Assembly: GCF_003019815.1 (NCBI RefSeq)
Contig: NZ_CP027773.1
Span: 5,697,501-5,761,500 of the forward strand
Direction: 5' to 3'
Origin: Variovorax sp. PMC12
GTDB lineage: Bacteria; Pseudomonadota; Gammaproteobacteria; Burkholderiales; Burkholderiaceae_C
Length of the DNA stretch: 64,000 nt
The position numbers and the translations under genes were made by a program. Shown here piece after piece: positions 53,601-59,473 of the stretch (its first letter is position 1; each line of letters begins with the position of its first letter). The notes under the pieces were generated by a model, which saw only the letters and a program-made list of their open reading frames with translations, was not told the origin of the DNA and searched no databases.

Positions 53601-54436
53601 GCGCCGGCGGACTGCCGTTCGCGGAAGACCTGGACGATGTGGCCGATGCGCTGGCACAGATGCTCGGCTACAACTTCTCGGCGAAGAAGGCGCGGCAGGA
53701 GGTGCTGGAGGCAATGCTGCCCAAGGGCATCGCCGACTTCTTGGACAAGGGCATCAGCGGCTTGCCCGGAGCACCGCTCGATGTGTCCGGCCGCCTGGGC
53801 ATGGGCAACCTGATCCCCGGCACCGGCCTGCTGCAGGAGAAGACCAGCCACACGCGCGACGTGCTGGAGATCGCGGGGCCTGCCGGCGACTTCGCGAGCC
53901 GAATCCTGTCCGGTGGACGCAACGTGCTTACGGGAGACATCGGTGCCGGCTTGCTGGAGATGTCGCCCGCCGCGGTGCGCAACGCCGCCAAGGGCGCTGA
54001 CATGGCTGCGACCGGCATGTACCGCGACGCGAAGGGCTACAAGGTGCTGGACACCAGCCACATGGAAGCGGCGCTGAAGGCCATTGGCTTCCAGCCGCAG
54101 AGCGTGGCGACAATCCAGGAGGCGAACAGCTTGAACCAGCGCGCGAAGGGCTTCTACAACCTGCGGGCGCAGGAGATCCGCGCGCAGTGGGCGGCCGGCA
54201 TCTTCGAGAAGGACGACGACAAGGTGCAGGCGGCCAGGGCCGCCATCGCGGACTGGAACGCGAAGAATCCCGATCAACTGATGGTCGTCCGGGTGCCGGA
54301 CATCATGAAGCGCGTCCGCGAAATGTCGAAGTCCAAGGACCAACGCATCGCCGACACGGCGCCGAAGGCCATGCGCTCGCAGATGCGTGAGGACCTGGCG
54401 CGCACCCGTGCAGAACTGGCCGTGAACCCCTTGTAG
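44639..54436 (+). CDS. Giant PLxRFG polyvalent virion protein (3265 aa)
   Basis: By family patterns: DRTGTRPDGTEWRHSMSDHY starts a PPase-like domain at ~758-880; a run of 9-bp repeats codes (AlaProAla)n at ~889-908; LPD1 with FGFRGVEFGNWNNQADRQQL at ~1246 and HEWFH at 1333-1337, a zincin motif; a MuF-C-like nuclease-fold domain at ~1681-1830; two tandem ~220-residue copies of a metallopeptidase-like unit with HESLGHYGLRG (His1939) and HEALGHHGLRG (His2163); PLSRFG at 2589; LPD38-like C-terminal membrane-associated region (~2860-3100). Such proteins enter the cell with the DNA and act early against host defences or for replication. The stop TAG is part of boundary repeat F. Confidence 0.85.
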   Translation: MAEKIDWDKGSITPPADSAPTDWERGQIKPPNDDGSLARGFKTAMRQIPQTIGGTIGLVGDAVGSDAVRNYGMDIYNRQTEQIKDLSRDSDSFSNVLKGEADPTEFLKYGAGYVGGQALTALGTGGVGGFVGKKIAQRGIAKAVGEEAAQLAARRGAQIGAGAAMGGSNVVQEAGSIYPEAVEQAQHDGRTLTGGDLARVAGAAVGAAAVDTAADALMFKGLAHGGSSASNIAARAVRTVPASMAREGLTEGVQTGIERWGAQQDLTNEDAIRDYVDSAALGAVGGGLGGAGAALRRRVDVPGAEALPGAPAGPAADPVALPPPAIIVGEDGVARTTQDRNAELQRSRNGEFADITPVAATPEFVPEAPRALAPPVINVDGAGNAETGADRNAEAQQSLADRIARRQRIEAGDVVDVTPVPESQSPSQKMGLDPAAGPLSAAAAHAVDNGAADQMTAMQEAAAPATGKTQPKGGTLTQAAQVSQPAQATPAVSADGVIDSPENTPGLASWSDEQLTAQLKGAQNPEVKRRVREEISLRREAADQAAPSAAPAVADLAAAGERWTRMPEAERRALASQTDLKLVLRKNVPRAQWENLNVDVQRKLTQAMQPARQGEVRGKMASGEVVRTASGRDTTPFPKVAVDTDRKAGTTLKAVDRWLVQNAMDEARARGDEFNARQFEAALAWPQQADKDSAEEYLFGEQPAVPRQLLKPLNGGTAATGESTDLDAAAHAAATSPQNDLPAPTQAQKEAGNYVKGHVRVQGLDITVENPRGSDRTGTRPDGTEWRHSMSDHYGYIRRTEGADGEQVDAYIGPNPDAQRVFVVDQLDQQSGGFDEHKVMLGFDSQAAAEQAYRSNFDAGWKVGPVRAMDMAEFKTWLKEGNTLQPVADAPAAPAAPAAPAAPAAPAGPPATAKKQPRGVLAKMAAAKDPKPKRELKADRIAREAEEARVSYFTPGNVVRSYGEGFDQVIRYKPADQEGNWSVTVRAARKVGPAKFEAIPGERERTHSTQPSERELKVGPAARIAALPRVAAAGERAPAAQAEPQEAKAPATAPAPASAVAAPDSGKIVDFGEKIGGARKDRAEKTGARSAAAPKDDRPAWARRFEVSQIAKSRNAGEDGRWVIRDTRSLDFMKQPRQVGRDTYATREDAEAAIPLAAVTLKHRVTYTRDGKFEIWRDVTDRKRVKVVEQSFDTREDALRYMSENAPAIIETNTTFGEADLPRPASEQRVGAERRTGDVKDGDFGDTFGFRGVEFGNWNNQADRQQLLNDAYDGLLDLADVMGIPPRAISLDGELALAFGARGSGLSGARAHYEPEKAVINLTKMNGAGSLAHEWFHAMDHYFGRQDGKAPTEWVTGKDGTRSLEVNSDFERNAASGGTRGERSGMRAEVQDAYRDLMNTITRKAEQYTEDTARADKFVATSRNEVEDRLASIRKNLSEKLPDYFKRNNKPATAEQLAEFDTLAQQIVNGEALELRVQSKNPKAAARLSGFRWTNDVLEKMSGILKAVRGQAGFSADQKGTLDALRGDMQRYSQRLKMLADAQESTEKTRAVPTSFAMDARELDQGRGQDYWTTPHEMAARAFQGYVEDKIAERGGTSPFLNYGPENAGILTPWGVKRPFPHGAERVAINQALDKLVGIIQTREGDDGNVALFSRSNNTRGAFEARIDALFAGGHAATGTRILDSSDVMGLLGYPKVPMMLNESHLRESMTTHPEMTAAAWKKVPDWLESPAAVYRDGGKSDRLIVIAPETIAGYPVMLVVEPNPTPARRGHSEPFQLLVTAYAKTTGGLPSPGYLATSGQLLYVDTKNAPEVWQRAGGQFPGQAALRGRQKILTEKQLGGYRRANNPAFSNGGGAGMSVADAKRTTDAIRSAWANGPEVVVVQSMQDPAVPQRVREHDAEQKSQGAEGEPEGFFFGGKAYVVAGQLSSQEDVARVLLHESLGHYGLRGVFGKALDPVLQQVATLREADVRAKAEQYGLDFDNVAQRLNAAEEVLAEMAQTEPTLGLVERAIAAIRNWLRVNVPGFGQLALTDADIVQGYLLPARQFVQGREARQAAPEPMPAYSRPKSRTSSAFSPAARMQAVQSVERTTDAIRNAWANGPEVVVAFDMGDPVIPEAARRADLKQRSGGARGAPEGFYYRGKVYLMASRLATPADAARVLFHEALGHHGLRGVFGKDLNGILNQVATMRRADVDAKVKEYGLRGVNKLDRRAAAEEVLAEMAQDTPEVHFVRRAVAAIRTWLREKVPGFRNLRLSDDEIIRNYILPARRFVEQGGPNGGGGVRGAAFSRDVAEASEPEAMFSRSKMSEYARTATAELNKTFSAPGKISWWHKTIGTMYNLAERAPAFKPVFEAAQGFVDDVSHFATDASELAPRLLPKLEAWRDITKSPITAADNKALARPVFEGTLSWARDESGKAVPVQSLVDAAAAMTVDQKAQRLLRNNQIDANMLKAWKGMPLESYEKEITSRYESRMLQPGVVWSDSELQSMFGLTDQQIGLYKEFRAATDRSLDTMARADMLRFGGDDVKAIKDQVMDAADAQAAAVMIRDHLIDLSNEQPDRATQLLNAANGIIDRADKVAELQGRGYAPLSRFGQYTVDVVADGERQYFGLFETAREANVMAAKMRTEFGDAAVSQGTLSNEAFKLFAGVTPESLEVFGNMLGLDSTGDSAQDHAFQEYLRLTKTNRSAMRRLIHRQGIAGFSEDVGRVLASFIYSNSRQTAAGLHMGDLGDAVNNIPKEQGELKDVAVRLAEYVKNPQEEAQAVRGLLFAQYLGGSIASAFVNMTQPAAVTFPWLSQFGGARKAAGALATAAKQMATKGFSYEADLAMALKDAEDDGTVSPQEVHQLMAQARGSGSLRSGDGTRLGDARAVGQNALSRLSLAWGKVFGAAEQVNRRITFIAAYRMARERGAEDPAGFAKQAVTETQFLYSKANKMSWARGAVGGTLMTFKTYSVAYLELLHRMYTQGGPEGKKAALLALGMLMVMGGAGGLPFAEDLDDVADALAQMLGYNFSAKKARQEVLEAMLPKGIADFLDKGISGLPGAPLDVSGRLGMGNLIPGTGLLQEKTSHTRDVLEIAGPAGDFASRILSGGRNVLTGDIGAGLLEMSPAAVRNAAKGADMAATGMYRDAKGYKVLDTSHMEAALKAIGFQPQSVATIQEANSLNQRAKGFYNLRAQEIRAQWAAGIFEKDDDKVQAARAAIADWNAKNPDQLMVVRVPDIMKRVREMSKSKDQRIADTAPKAMRSQMREDLARTRAELAVNPL

Positions 54437-54438
54437 GG
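54427..54438 (+). repeat. Boundary repeat copy F (CCCCTTGTAGGG)
   Basis: The last copy. Its TAG (54434-54436) is the stop codon of the giant gene. It is followed by TTTCG and lies about 40 bp upstream of the lysis cassette. Confidence 0.7.
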
Positions 54439-54476
54439 TTTCGCAAAGTTACGTAGGCCGCTCAGAGTAGCGGTCC

Positions 54477-54791
54477 ATGTCAACAGGCAACCAACCCGAT
54501 TCGCCGGCCGCGCCCGGTACGCACAGCGAGGAAATCGCTGCGATCCACGCGCGGCTGGATGCCGGCGACGCCCGCATGGCGCGCATCGAGCAGAGTCTGA
54601 AGGCCAACACCGAAGCCACCGAACGCGTGGAATCGAACACGCGCGAGGTCATCAGCCTGTTCGCGCTCGCCGCCAATGGCTTTAAGGCACTGGAAGGCTT
54701 GGGCAAGCTCGCCAAGCCGGTCGCGGCGATTCTGGGCTTGGGCGCCGCCGCATTGAGCTTGTGGGCGGCATTCAAGGGCGTGTTCAAGTGA
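54477..54791 (+). CDS. Holin-like protein (104 aa)
   Basis: Single-TM layout: N-terminal coiled coil (EIAAIHARLDAGDARMARIE, QSLKANTEATERVESNTREV) and one C-terminal hydrophobic helix (KPVAAILGLGAAALSLWAAF) followed by KGVFK. This is the XhlA-type topology. Position directly before a SAR endolysin supports a holin or pinholin role. No strong ribosome site; repeat F is just upstream. Confidence 0.6.
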   Translation: MSTGNQPDSPAAPGTHSEEIAAIHARLDAGDARMARIEQSLKANTEATERVESNTREVISLFALAANGFKALEGLGKLAKPVAAILGLGAAALSLWAAFKGVFK

Positions 54792-55324
54792 ACGCGACGC
54801 TGCGAAATCGCTTGATCCTGGCCGGCGGCGCAGGCGCGCTCGCCATCGCCGGAGTGCTGCGAGACTGGTACGAGGGCGATGGCCCGACAGTGGTGCGCGA
54901 TGGCGTCACGTACCACCGTGTCTACAAGGACACCGGAGGCGTGCCCACCGTCTGCCGCGGTGTCACCGGCGCCGAGGTCGTGTCCGGCAAGCTGTACACG
55001 CGGGCCGAGTGCGATGTGTTGGAGCGCAAGCACCTTGCCATCGCCGAGGCGGCCGCGCGGCGCTACATCAACAACTTCGACCGGCTCAACAAGTGGCAGC
55101 AGGCCGCACTCATCGATTGGTTCTACAACCTGGGCGCCAACGAGAAGACGCTGAATTCCACGCTGCGTGCGAAGTTCAACCGCGGAGACATCGCGGGCGG
55201 CTGCGACGAGCTTTCCCGCTGGGTGAGCGGCCGCGTCAAGGGCCAGTTGGTCCAGCTGCCAGGCCTGTTAGACCGTCGCGGCACCACCGAAGAACTGTGC
55301 CTGAACTGGGGCGCGCAGCCGTGA
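54788..55324 (+). CDS. SAR endolysin, GH24 lysozyme family
   Basis: GTG start overlapping the holin-like stop. Residues 8-25 (RLILAGGAGALAIAGVLR) are a signal-arrest-release segment rich in Gly/Ala. Catalytic triad: Glu29 in WYEGDG, Asp48 and Thr54 in KDTGGVPTVCRGVTG; relative to T4 lysozyme there are about ten extra residues between Glu and Asp (PTVVRDGVTY). The C-terminus includes AALIDWFYNLGANEKTLNST. It cuts the glycan strand once released to the periplasm. Confidence 0.85.
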   Translation: MNATLRNRLILAGGAGALAIAGVLRDWYEGDGPTVVRDGVTYHRVYKDTGGVPTVCRGVTGAEVVSGKLYTRAECDVLERKHLAIAEAAARRYINNFDRLNKWQQAALIDWFYNLGANEKTLNSTLRAKFNRGDIAGGCDELSRWVSGRVKGQLVQLPGLLDRRGTTEELCLNWGAQP

Positions 55325-55686
55325 ACCCGGTGCTGATCGCCCTTGTCGTCAGCCTGGCCTGCAACGGCCTGCTGGGGTGGCTGTACCTCGGCCAGCGTGA
55401 CGACACAGTGGCCGCGGTTGCGAATGCCGGTCAGGCAACAGAACAACGCGACGGCGCGCGCGCGGCCGCGAGCGCCTGCAGCGATGCGCTCGATGACCTG
55501 CGCACCTTGGCCGACCAGCGAGGCCGCGAGGCGTCGGCTGCGCGCACGGCAGCGGCCGGTCGCTCCGACCAGCACAAGCAGCGCGCCGACCAGATCCTGA
55601 GCGCGCCGCCGGCGGTACCGGGCAACGTTTGCGCGAGCGCACAGGCGCGTATCGACGGCTGGTTGAAGGCGAGGGCAACGCCATGA
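55321..55686 (+). CDS. Rz: Rz-like inner-membrane spanin
   Basis: GTG start overlapping the endolysin stop. N-terminal membrane segment VLIALVVSLACNGLLGWLYL, then a periplasmic coiled coil (QRDGARAAASACSDALDDLR) and a variable tail. Standard i-spanin layout. It works with the Rz1-like lipoprotein to fuse inner and outer membranes. Confidence 0.75.
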   Translation: MNPVLIALVVSLACNGLLGWLYLGQRDDTVAAVANAGQATEQRDGARAAASACSDALDDLRTLADQRGREASAARTAAAGRSDQHKQRADQILSAPPAVPGNVCASAQARIDGWLKARATP

Positions 55687-55982
55687 AGCGCCTATGCCTT
55701 CTTGCGGCCGTCGTGTTTGTAGCCGGCTGCACCGCGCCGCGGGCGCGTGTGGAGCTGCAGCAGGTGAATGTCGCCGTTCCAGTGGAGTGCAAGGAACCGG
55801 TGCCGGCGCGGCCGGCTATGCCAACCGAAGCGCTGCGTCTCGGCGTCACCGTGGACGACTTCGTACGCGCGGCACTAGCCGAGCTGGAGCGGCGCGAGGG
55901 CTATGAGGGCGAGCTGCTCACAGCCCTGGAGAACTGCCGCACGCCCATCAAACCGCGCCGGCCGGACGCCGGCATGCAGTGA
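55683..55982 (+). CDS. Rz1: Rz1-like outer-membrane spanin lipoprotein
   Basis: Signal peptide MKRLCLLAAVVFVAGC with lipobox VAGC (Cys16). A Pro-containing periplasmic region (VPVECKEPVPARPAMPTEAL) follows. It overlaps Rz by four bases rather than being embedded in it, the separated arrangement. At 99 aa it is long for an Rz1. Confidence 0.75.
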   Translation: MKRLCLLAAVVFVAGCTAPRARVELQQVNVAVPVECKEPVPARPAMPTEALRLGVTVDDFVRAALAELERREGYEGELLTALENCRTPIKPRRPDAGMQ

Positions 55983-56359
55983 AAGTCTTCATGTCCCAAC
56001 CCCTCATCAATCCCACCGTGGGTCGCGTCGTCTGGTTCTTTCCTTCACTGCTGACAGGTGAGGCTGGCTTCGCGTCCCCTAAGTGTGACGCGCCTCTCGC
56101 GGCCATCATTGCTCACGTCTGGAGCGAAACCATGGTGAACCTTGCCGTGTTCGACGCCAATGGCGCAAGCCATAGCCGAACAAGCGTGCGACTCGTGCAC
56201 GAAGAGCTGACCGGCGACCGCCCGGCGGAGGCGTTCTGCACCTGGATGCCCTTCCAGAAGGGGCAGGCCGCCAAGCAGGACGCGGTAGCCGCCTCCCCCC
56301 TCATCGGATTGCCGGTCCGTGCTCTGTCGGACGTTCCTACCGCCGGCCTTCGCAGCTAG
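55979..56359 (+). CDS. Small conserved phage protein (126 aa)
   Basis: The GTG at 55979 overlaps the Rz1 stop; an ATG at 55991 is an alternative start. The product has the pattern INPTVGRVVWFFPS, LAAIIAHVWSETMVNLAVFD, AEAFCTWMPFQKGQ, known from small proteins encoded after lysis genes in many beta- and gammaproteobacterial phages; role unknown. It converges with the SRAP gene, overlapping it by 4 bp. Confidence 0.7.
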   Translation: MKVFMSQPLINPTVGRVVWFFPSLLTGEAGFASPKCDAPLAAIIAHVWSETMVNLAVFDANGASHSRTSVRLVHEELTGDRPAEAFCTWMPFQKGQAAKQDAVAASPLIGLPVRALSDVPTAGLRS

Positions 56360-57081
56360 AACAGCTCGGGTTTTTCAGGTCCGTCAGGTGGCTCGACTGC
56401 CAGCGGGGGAGAAGGCGTCGTTGCCTTTTTCGCGCGAGGCGGCAACGGTGCTGGGAACGTCTCCATCTGGCCCATCCACCGCCGGAAGAACTTGGGCGCT
56501 TGCTGCACAGGGCAGGTGAGCCACTCGTCTTGCTGGTCGTGGTCGAGGATGATGACCATGCGCTTTTCTTCCCCCCATTTGTGAAAGCGCGACATCACCG
56601 GGTGCCCATCAGCGTTCACCGTCAGCATCGCGAAGCTGAACACATCTTCGCCAGTCTCAGTATCCACCCACTTCTCCCAGATGCCGGCGATGGCAAACGG
56701 CACCTCGCCAGGCTGCTGGATTCGCCAGCGGACCGGCTTCGCATCAGCTGTCTCGTAGTAGGGTTCGAAGATGCCTTCGGCGGGCACGATGCAACGCTGC
56801 CCACGGCGCCAGGCATTGCGAAAGCTCGGCAGCTTCGAGACGGTTTCCGACTTCGCGTTGTAGGTCCGGCGTCCGTACGCCAGCTCCTTCGCGAACGCTG
56901 GCACCAGACCGAAAGCACCATCGTCCACGCGTCGATTGCCCGAGCCATCTTCCGCCAGCCTGATGAACGGCGCCATGCCGGTCGGCCATGCGATCACAGG
57001 CTTTTCGTCGCCCTCGCGCACTACGCCGAAGAAGGACAGCAGCCTGTCGGCGCGAGTCACGGCTTCGTAGTTGCTGCACAT
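56356..57081 (-). CDS. SRAP-domain protein (HMCES/YedK-like abasic-site protector)
   Basis: A 241-aa protein. It begins MCSNYE, so the catalytic Cys2 becomes N-terminal after Met removal. Other conserved SRAP residues: RRTYNAKSETV, CIVPAEGIFEPYYE and a histidine in GHPVMSRFHKW. SRAP proteins form a covalent bond with abasic sites in single-stranded DNA. The ATG at 57079-57081 is used because Cys2 is essential; TCAGGAC precedes it. It is the last gene of a short minus-strand unit with the deoxyribosyltransferase. Confidence 0.9.
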   Translation of the reverse strand: MCSNYEAVTRADRLLSFFGVVREGDEKPVIAWPTGMAPFIRLAEDGSGNRRVDDGAFGLVPAFAKELAYGRRTYNAKSETVSKLPSFRNAWRRGQRCIVPAEGIFEPYYETADAKPVRWRIQQPGEVPFAIAGIWEKWVDTETGEDVFSFAMLTVNADGHPVMSRFHKWGEEKRMVIILDHDQQDEWLTCPVQQAPKFFRRWMGQMETFPAPLPPRAKKATTPSPPLAVEPPDGPEKPELF

Positions 57082-57115
57082 GTCCTGAAGGATATGGGCA
57101 GGCGGACCTGATTGG

Positions 57116-57643
57116 CTAGCTTCGCTGGTCCAGCAGCGCGGCCATTTCTTTGATGGCGTCATCTGCCGACGCTGCAATTCGAACGGAGCAGGAAATCATC
57201 AGGTTCAGGGGCAGGCCTAGGTCTTCCACGATGCACCCCTCCGGGTCGCGCAGCGTGCCATCTTCAGCGCGTGTGAGTTCAAGAGCGTCGCCGACGCGAT
57301 CCGCATAGGCTCCAGCCGGCACTCCGTACGCAATCACCGGCAGACCCATCGCCACGGCGACACCCACTTCGAAGACAGTCCCCGAATCGGGTTCCAGGCC
57401 GCGAAATGGCGCCAAGTTTGCGATGACCCCTCGCGACTGCCGGATCAGCTCCATGTTTTCCTTGCAAATGCCCCGCGCGATTTCATCGAGAGTGAACCAA
57501 GCAGGCATGAGCCCATCCGAGGGAGTCAGCGCCTGCAGCCCTAGCCTGTCGCAGGCTTCGGTGAGCAGCGCGAAGCGTGCGGCGGCATCACGTCGGAACA
57601 CGTCGGGTCCTGCAAGGTACACGCGCGGGGCACCTGGAGCCAT
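57116..57643 (-). CDS. Nucleoside 2-deoxyribosyltransferase
   Basis: A 175-aa protein with RVYLAGPDVF at the N-terminus, GVIANLAPFRGLEPDSGTVF and the catalytic Glu92 in FEVGVAVAMG. It moves deoxyribose between bases, and in phages it affects the nucleotide pool or base modification. It lies 35 bp upstream of the SRAP gene on the same strand. No obvious Shine-Dalgarno before the ATG at 57641-57643. Confidence 0.85.
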   Translation of the reverse strand: MAPGAPRVYLAGPDVFRRDAAARFALLTEACDRLGLQALTPSDGLMPAWFTLDEIARGICKENMELIRQSRGVIANLAPFRGLEPDSGTVFEVGVAVAMGLPVIAYGVPAGAYADRVGDALELTRAEDGTLRDPEGCIVEDLGLPLNLMISCSVRIAASADDAIKEMAALLDQRS

Positions 57644-57735
57644 ATCGATCCTCTCCGAAAATTCACGCCAACTTTAAGCACTGTAGCGCTCCAGTCCGGG
57701 AGGGAGCGAAGCGGTGTCAAAGCGTGGTTCGTGCT

Positions 57736-58599
57736 CTATGTATGCGGTGGCAGATCCAGCGCCAACCCCTTTGGTGGCGGAGCACCAAGTTCATAAAATC
57801 GCAGCATTTGTTGCTGATCGTTGAAGTCAAAGACTTCAAATCCCTGTGATAACAATAAATCTACGTGATTATCCGCAGCATCGCGAAATTCATCCGGGAT
57901 ATCGAGAACAGCCAATCGAAGCGTGTCGTCGCCGTACGATTTAAGTGCAAGCTCTGCGGCAGTGCTTTTGACGCACGCTTCCGAAAGTTTATTGTGCAAT
58001 GAATCCGGCGCAACTCGATAATCAATAGTTTGGGTTACTCGATAGACCCCATTCTTGTACAAAAAATCAGTCTTTAATTCTGGGTAATCTGGAACGGGAA
58101 CGTTTGCAACTACTAGGTGCTCCGCGATATCGTCTACAGCGTCGCCAAGAACCTGCATCTTCTTGAATTGGTCACGAAGGGCGGTTTGTAATCGAGTTTT
58201 CTTTTCTCTCTTTTGGCGATCAGTGCTAGTTTTGTTTGAAACGTATGTTATTTTGATTTCAGCAACTTTTTGCGTTACTTCCGTCGCTGAATCGGCTGTA
58301 AACATGCCGATTGCTTTTGGGTCGCAAAAGCCAAAACTTCCGAGCGAATTCACTGCTTGCTGCGGATTGATTTCGGTGCGTAATATCGTTTCAATATTCT
58401 TTGCCCATTTACGCAGACGCTCTGCATCCCAAGTCGCATCGACGGCGCGCAATTTATTAAGTGCCGCCATCATAATGACGCTCGGAACTTTCCGTTTGTC
58501 CATCGGGAACAAAACGATGCCAACATTTAACGCCTCTCCGCGGAGAAAATCCGGTGCGAGGCGAAGAACGACGTAGTGATAGACCTCGGTCATTGCCAA
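57736..58599 (-). CDS. DUF3037 family protein (partner of HipA-like kinase)
   Basis: A 287-aa protein with the DUF3037 start: TEVYHYVVLRLAPDFLRGEA then LNVGIVLFPM. The remainder is mainly helical with VNSLGSFGFCDPKAIGMFTA. It overlaps the HipA-like gene by 10 bp; a second ATG two codons later is possible. DUF3037 and HipA-like genes are recurrent neighbours in bacteria. The DNA is clearly AT-rich compared with the prophage, an acquired cassette. Confidence 0.8.
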   Translation of the reverse strand: MAMTEVYHYVVLRLAPDFLRGEALNVGIVLFPMDKRKVPSVIMMAALNKLRAVDATWDAERLRKWAKNIETILRTEINPQQAVNSLGSFGFCDPKAIGMFTADSATEVTQKVAEIKITYVSNKTSTDRQKREKKTRLQTALRDQFKKMQVLGDAVDDIAEHLVVANVPVPDYPELKTDFLYKNGVYRVTQTIDYRVAPDSLHNKLSEACVKSTAAELALKSYGDDTLRLAVLDIPDEFRDAADNHVDLLLSQGFEVFDFNDQQQMLRFYELGAPPPKGLALDLPPHT

Positions 58600-59330
58600 T
58601 CTCCATCAGTTTCAAGAGCATTAATCACATCAATCAGATGCGCCTGCCACTTGGAATTCCACCAGTCTATGATTTGCTGCTGGTCAGAGTGTGTAAGCCA
58701 AATGCCAACAAGTGGGGTAAGAACACCCGCTATCCATGCGGAGTCAAGAGACGAGATTTTCGCACAAATCGAGCGAAAATGCTCGTGATCAAACGTAATT
58801 CCCAGGATGCTCCAAAGTCGGACAAATCTCCACGTATTCGGCGCCGGGTGTTTGCGGGGATGGTGCGGGGGTATGCAAACCGGCCACGAATTCGAAAAAT
58901 CCATCGCAAGCATTTCGTGTTGAAATGAATCTTTTGATGGTGCCCTCACAAGCCAATTGTCTTGATGGCGGTCATCATTGCCGAGCGATAAGTCAACAGC
59001 GAGCACTTTGGTAAAGAACGGGCTTCTCGGCATCATTGCCAAAACTGTTTGCCATTCCGCGATATCCCGCATGTTGAAGTTGAGCAAACTTGGTTCGAGC
59101 ACTGAGCCAAATACATGCACTTTGGCTCCATCCAAATTGGTCATTGTCACAACTTTAGGCTGGCAGTGCTCTATTCCCACTGCTTCACAAAGAGCAGCCC
59201 CGACAAACTCCGCAATGCAAACTTGCGCGCCCGCCTTTAACAAATATTCTTGATTTTGGGTATCTTTGCCAAATCCAAGATTATTGACGCCGCCATTCGC
59301 TGGTCGCAGCGAAACGATGTGCGGGTACAT
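58590..59330 (-). CDS. HipA-like Ser/Thr kinase fold protein
   Basis: The start is set at ATG 59328-59330 (MYPHIVSLRPANGG), because the open frame to 59507 runs into the integrase gene. Kinase features: Lys32 in YLLKAG, a catalytic loop N118-D119-D120-R121-H122-x-x-N125 (LGNDDRHQDNWLV) and a DFS motif at 144-146. About 246 aa, shorter than HipA toxin (~440), so it is a compact HipA-family kinase without the N-terminal domain. With DUF3037 it may form a toxin/antitoxin-like or defence pair. AT-rich; adjacent to the integrase. Confidence 0.75.
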   Translation of the reverse strand: MYPHIVSLRPANGGVNNLGFGKDTQNQEYLLKAGAQVCIAEFVGAALCEAVGIEHCQPKVVTMTNLDGAKVHVFGSVLEPSLLNFNMRDIAEWQTVLAMMPRSPFFTKVLAVDLSLGNDDRHQDNWLVRAPSKDSFQHEMLAMDFSNSWPVCIPPHHPRKHPAPNTWRFVRLWSILGITFDHEHFRSICAKISSLDSAWIAGVLTPLVGIWLTHSDQQQIIDWWNSKWQAHLIDVINALETDGDWQ

Positions 59331-59473
59331 GCTTGGGATGTAAGTGGAGTTCAATTTTTTGCGGCAGTGCGAGAAGAACGGCGGGCTGGCGGTGCAGGGG
59401 GCAACGAACCAGTGTTGGAACATTCTCTTACAGGGATGCACAACCCATTGGGAGGATTTCCCCTGTGCCGTAG

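Noticed and set aside
44639..54436. Giant protein as an N4-like virion RNA polymerase
   Set aside because: Length is similar, but no polymerase motifs are visible; peptidase, PPase-like, PLxRFG and LPD blocks are.
16832..54438. Boundary repeats as N4-type hairpin promoters
   Set aside because: The palindrome has a 2-nt centre or needs shifted pairing, and no virion polymerase was found; kept only as an unexplained repeat.
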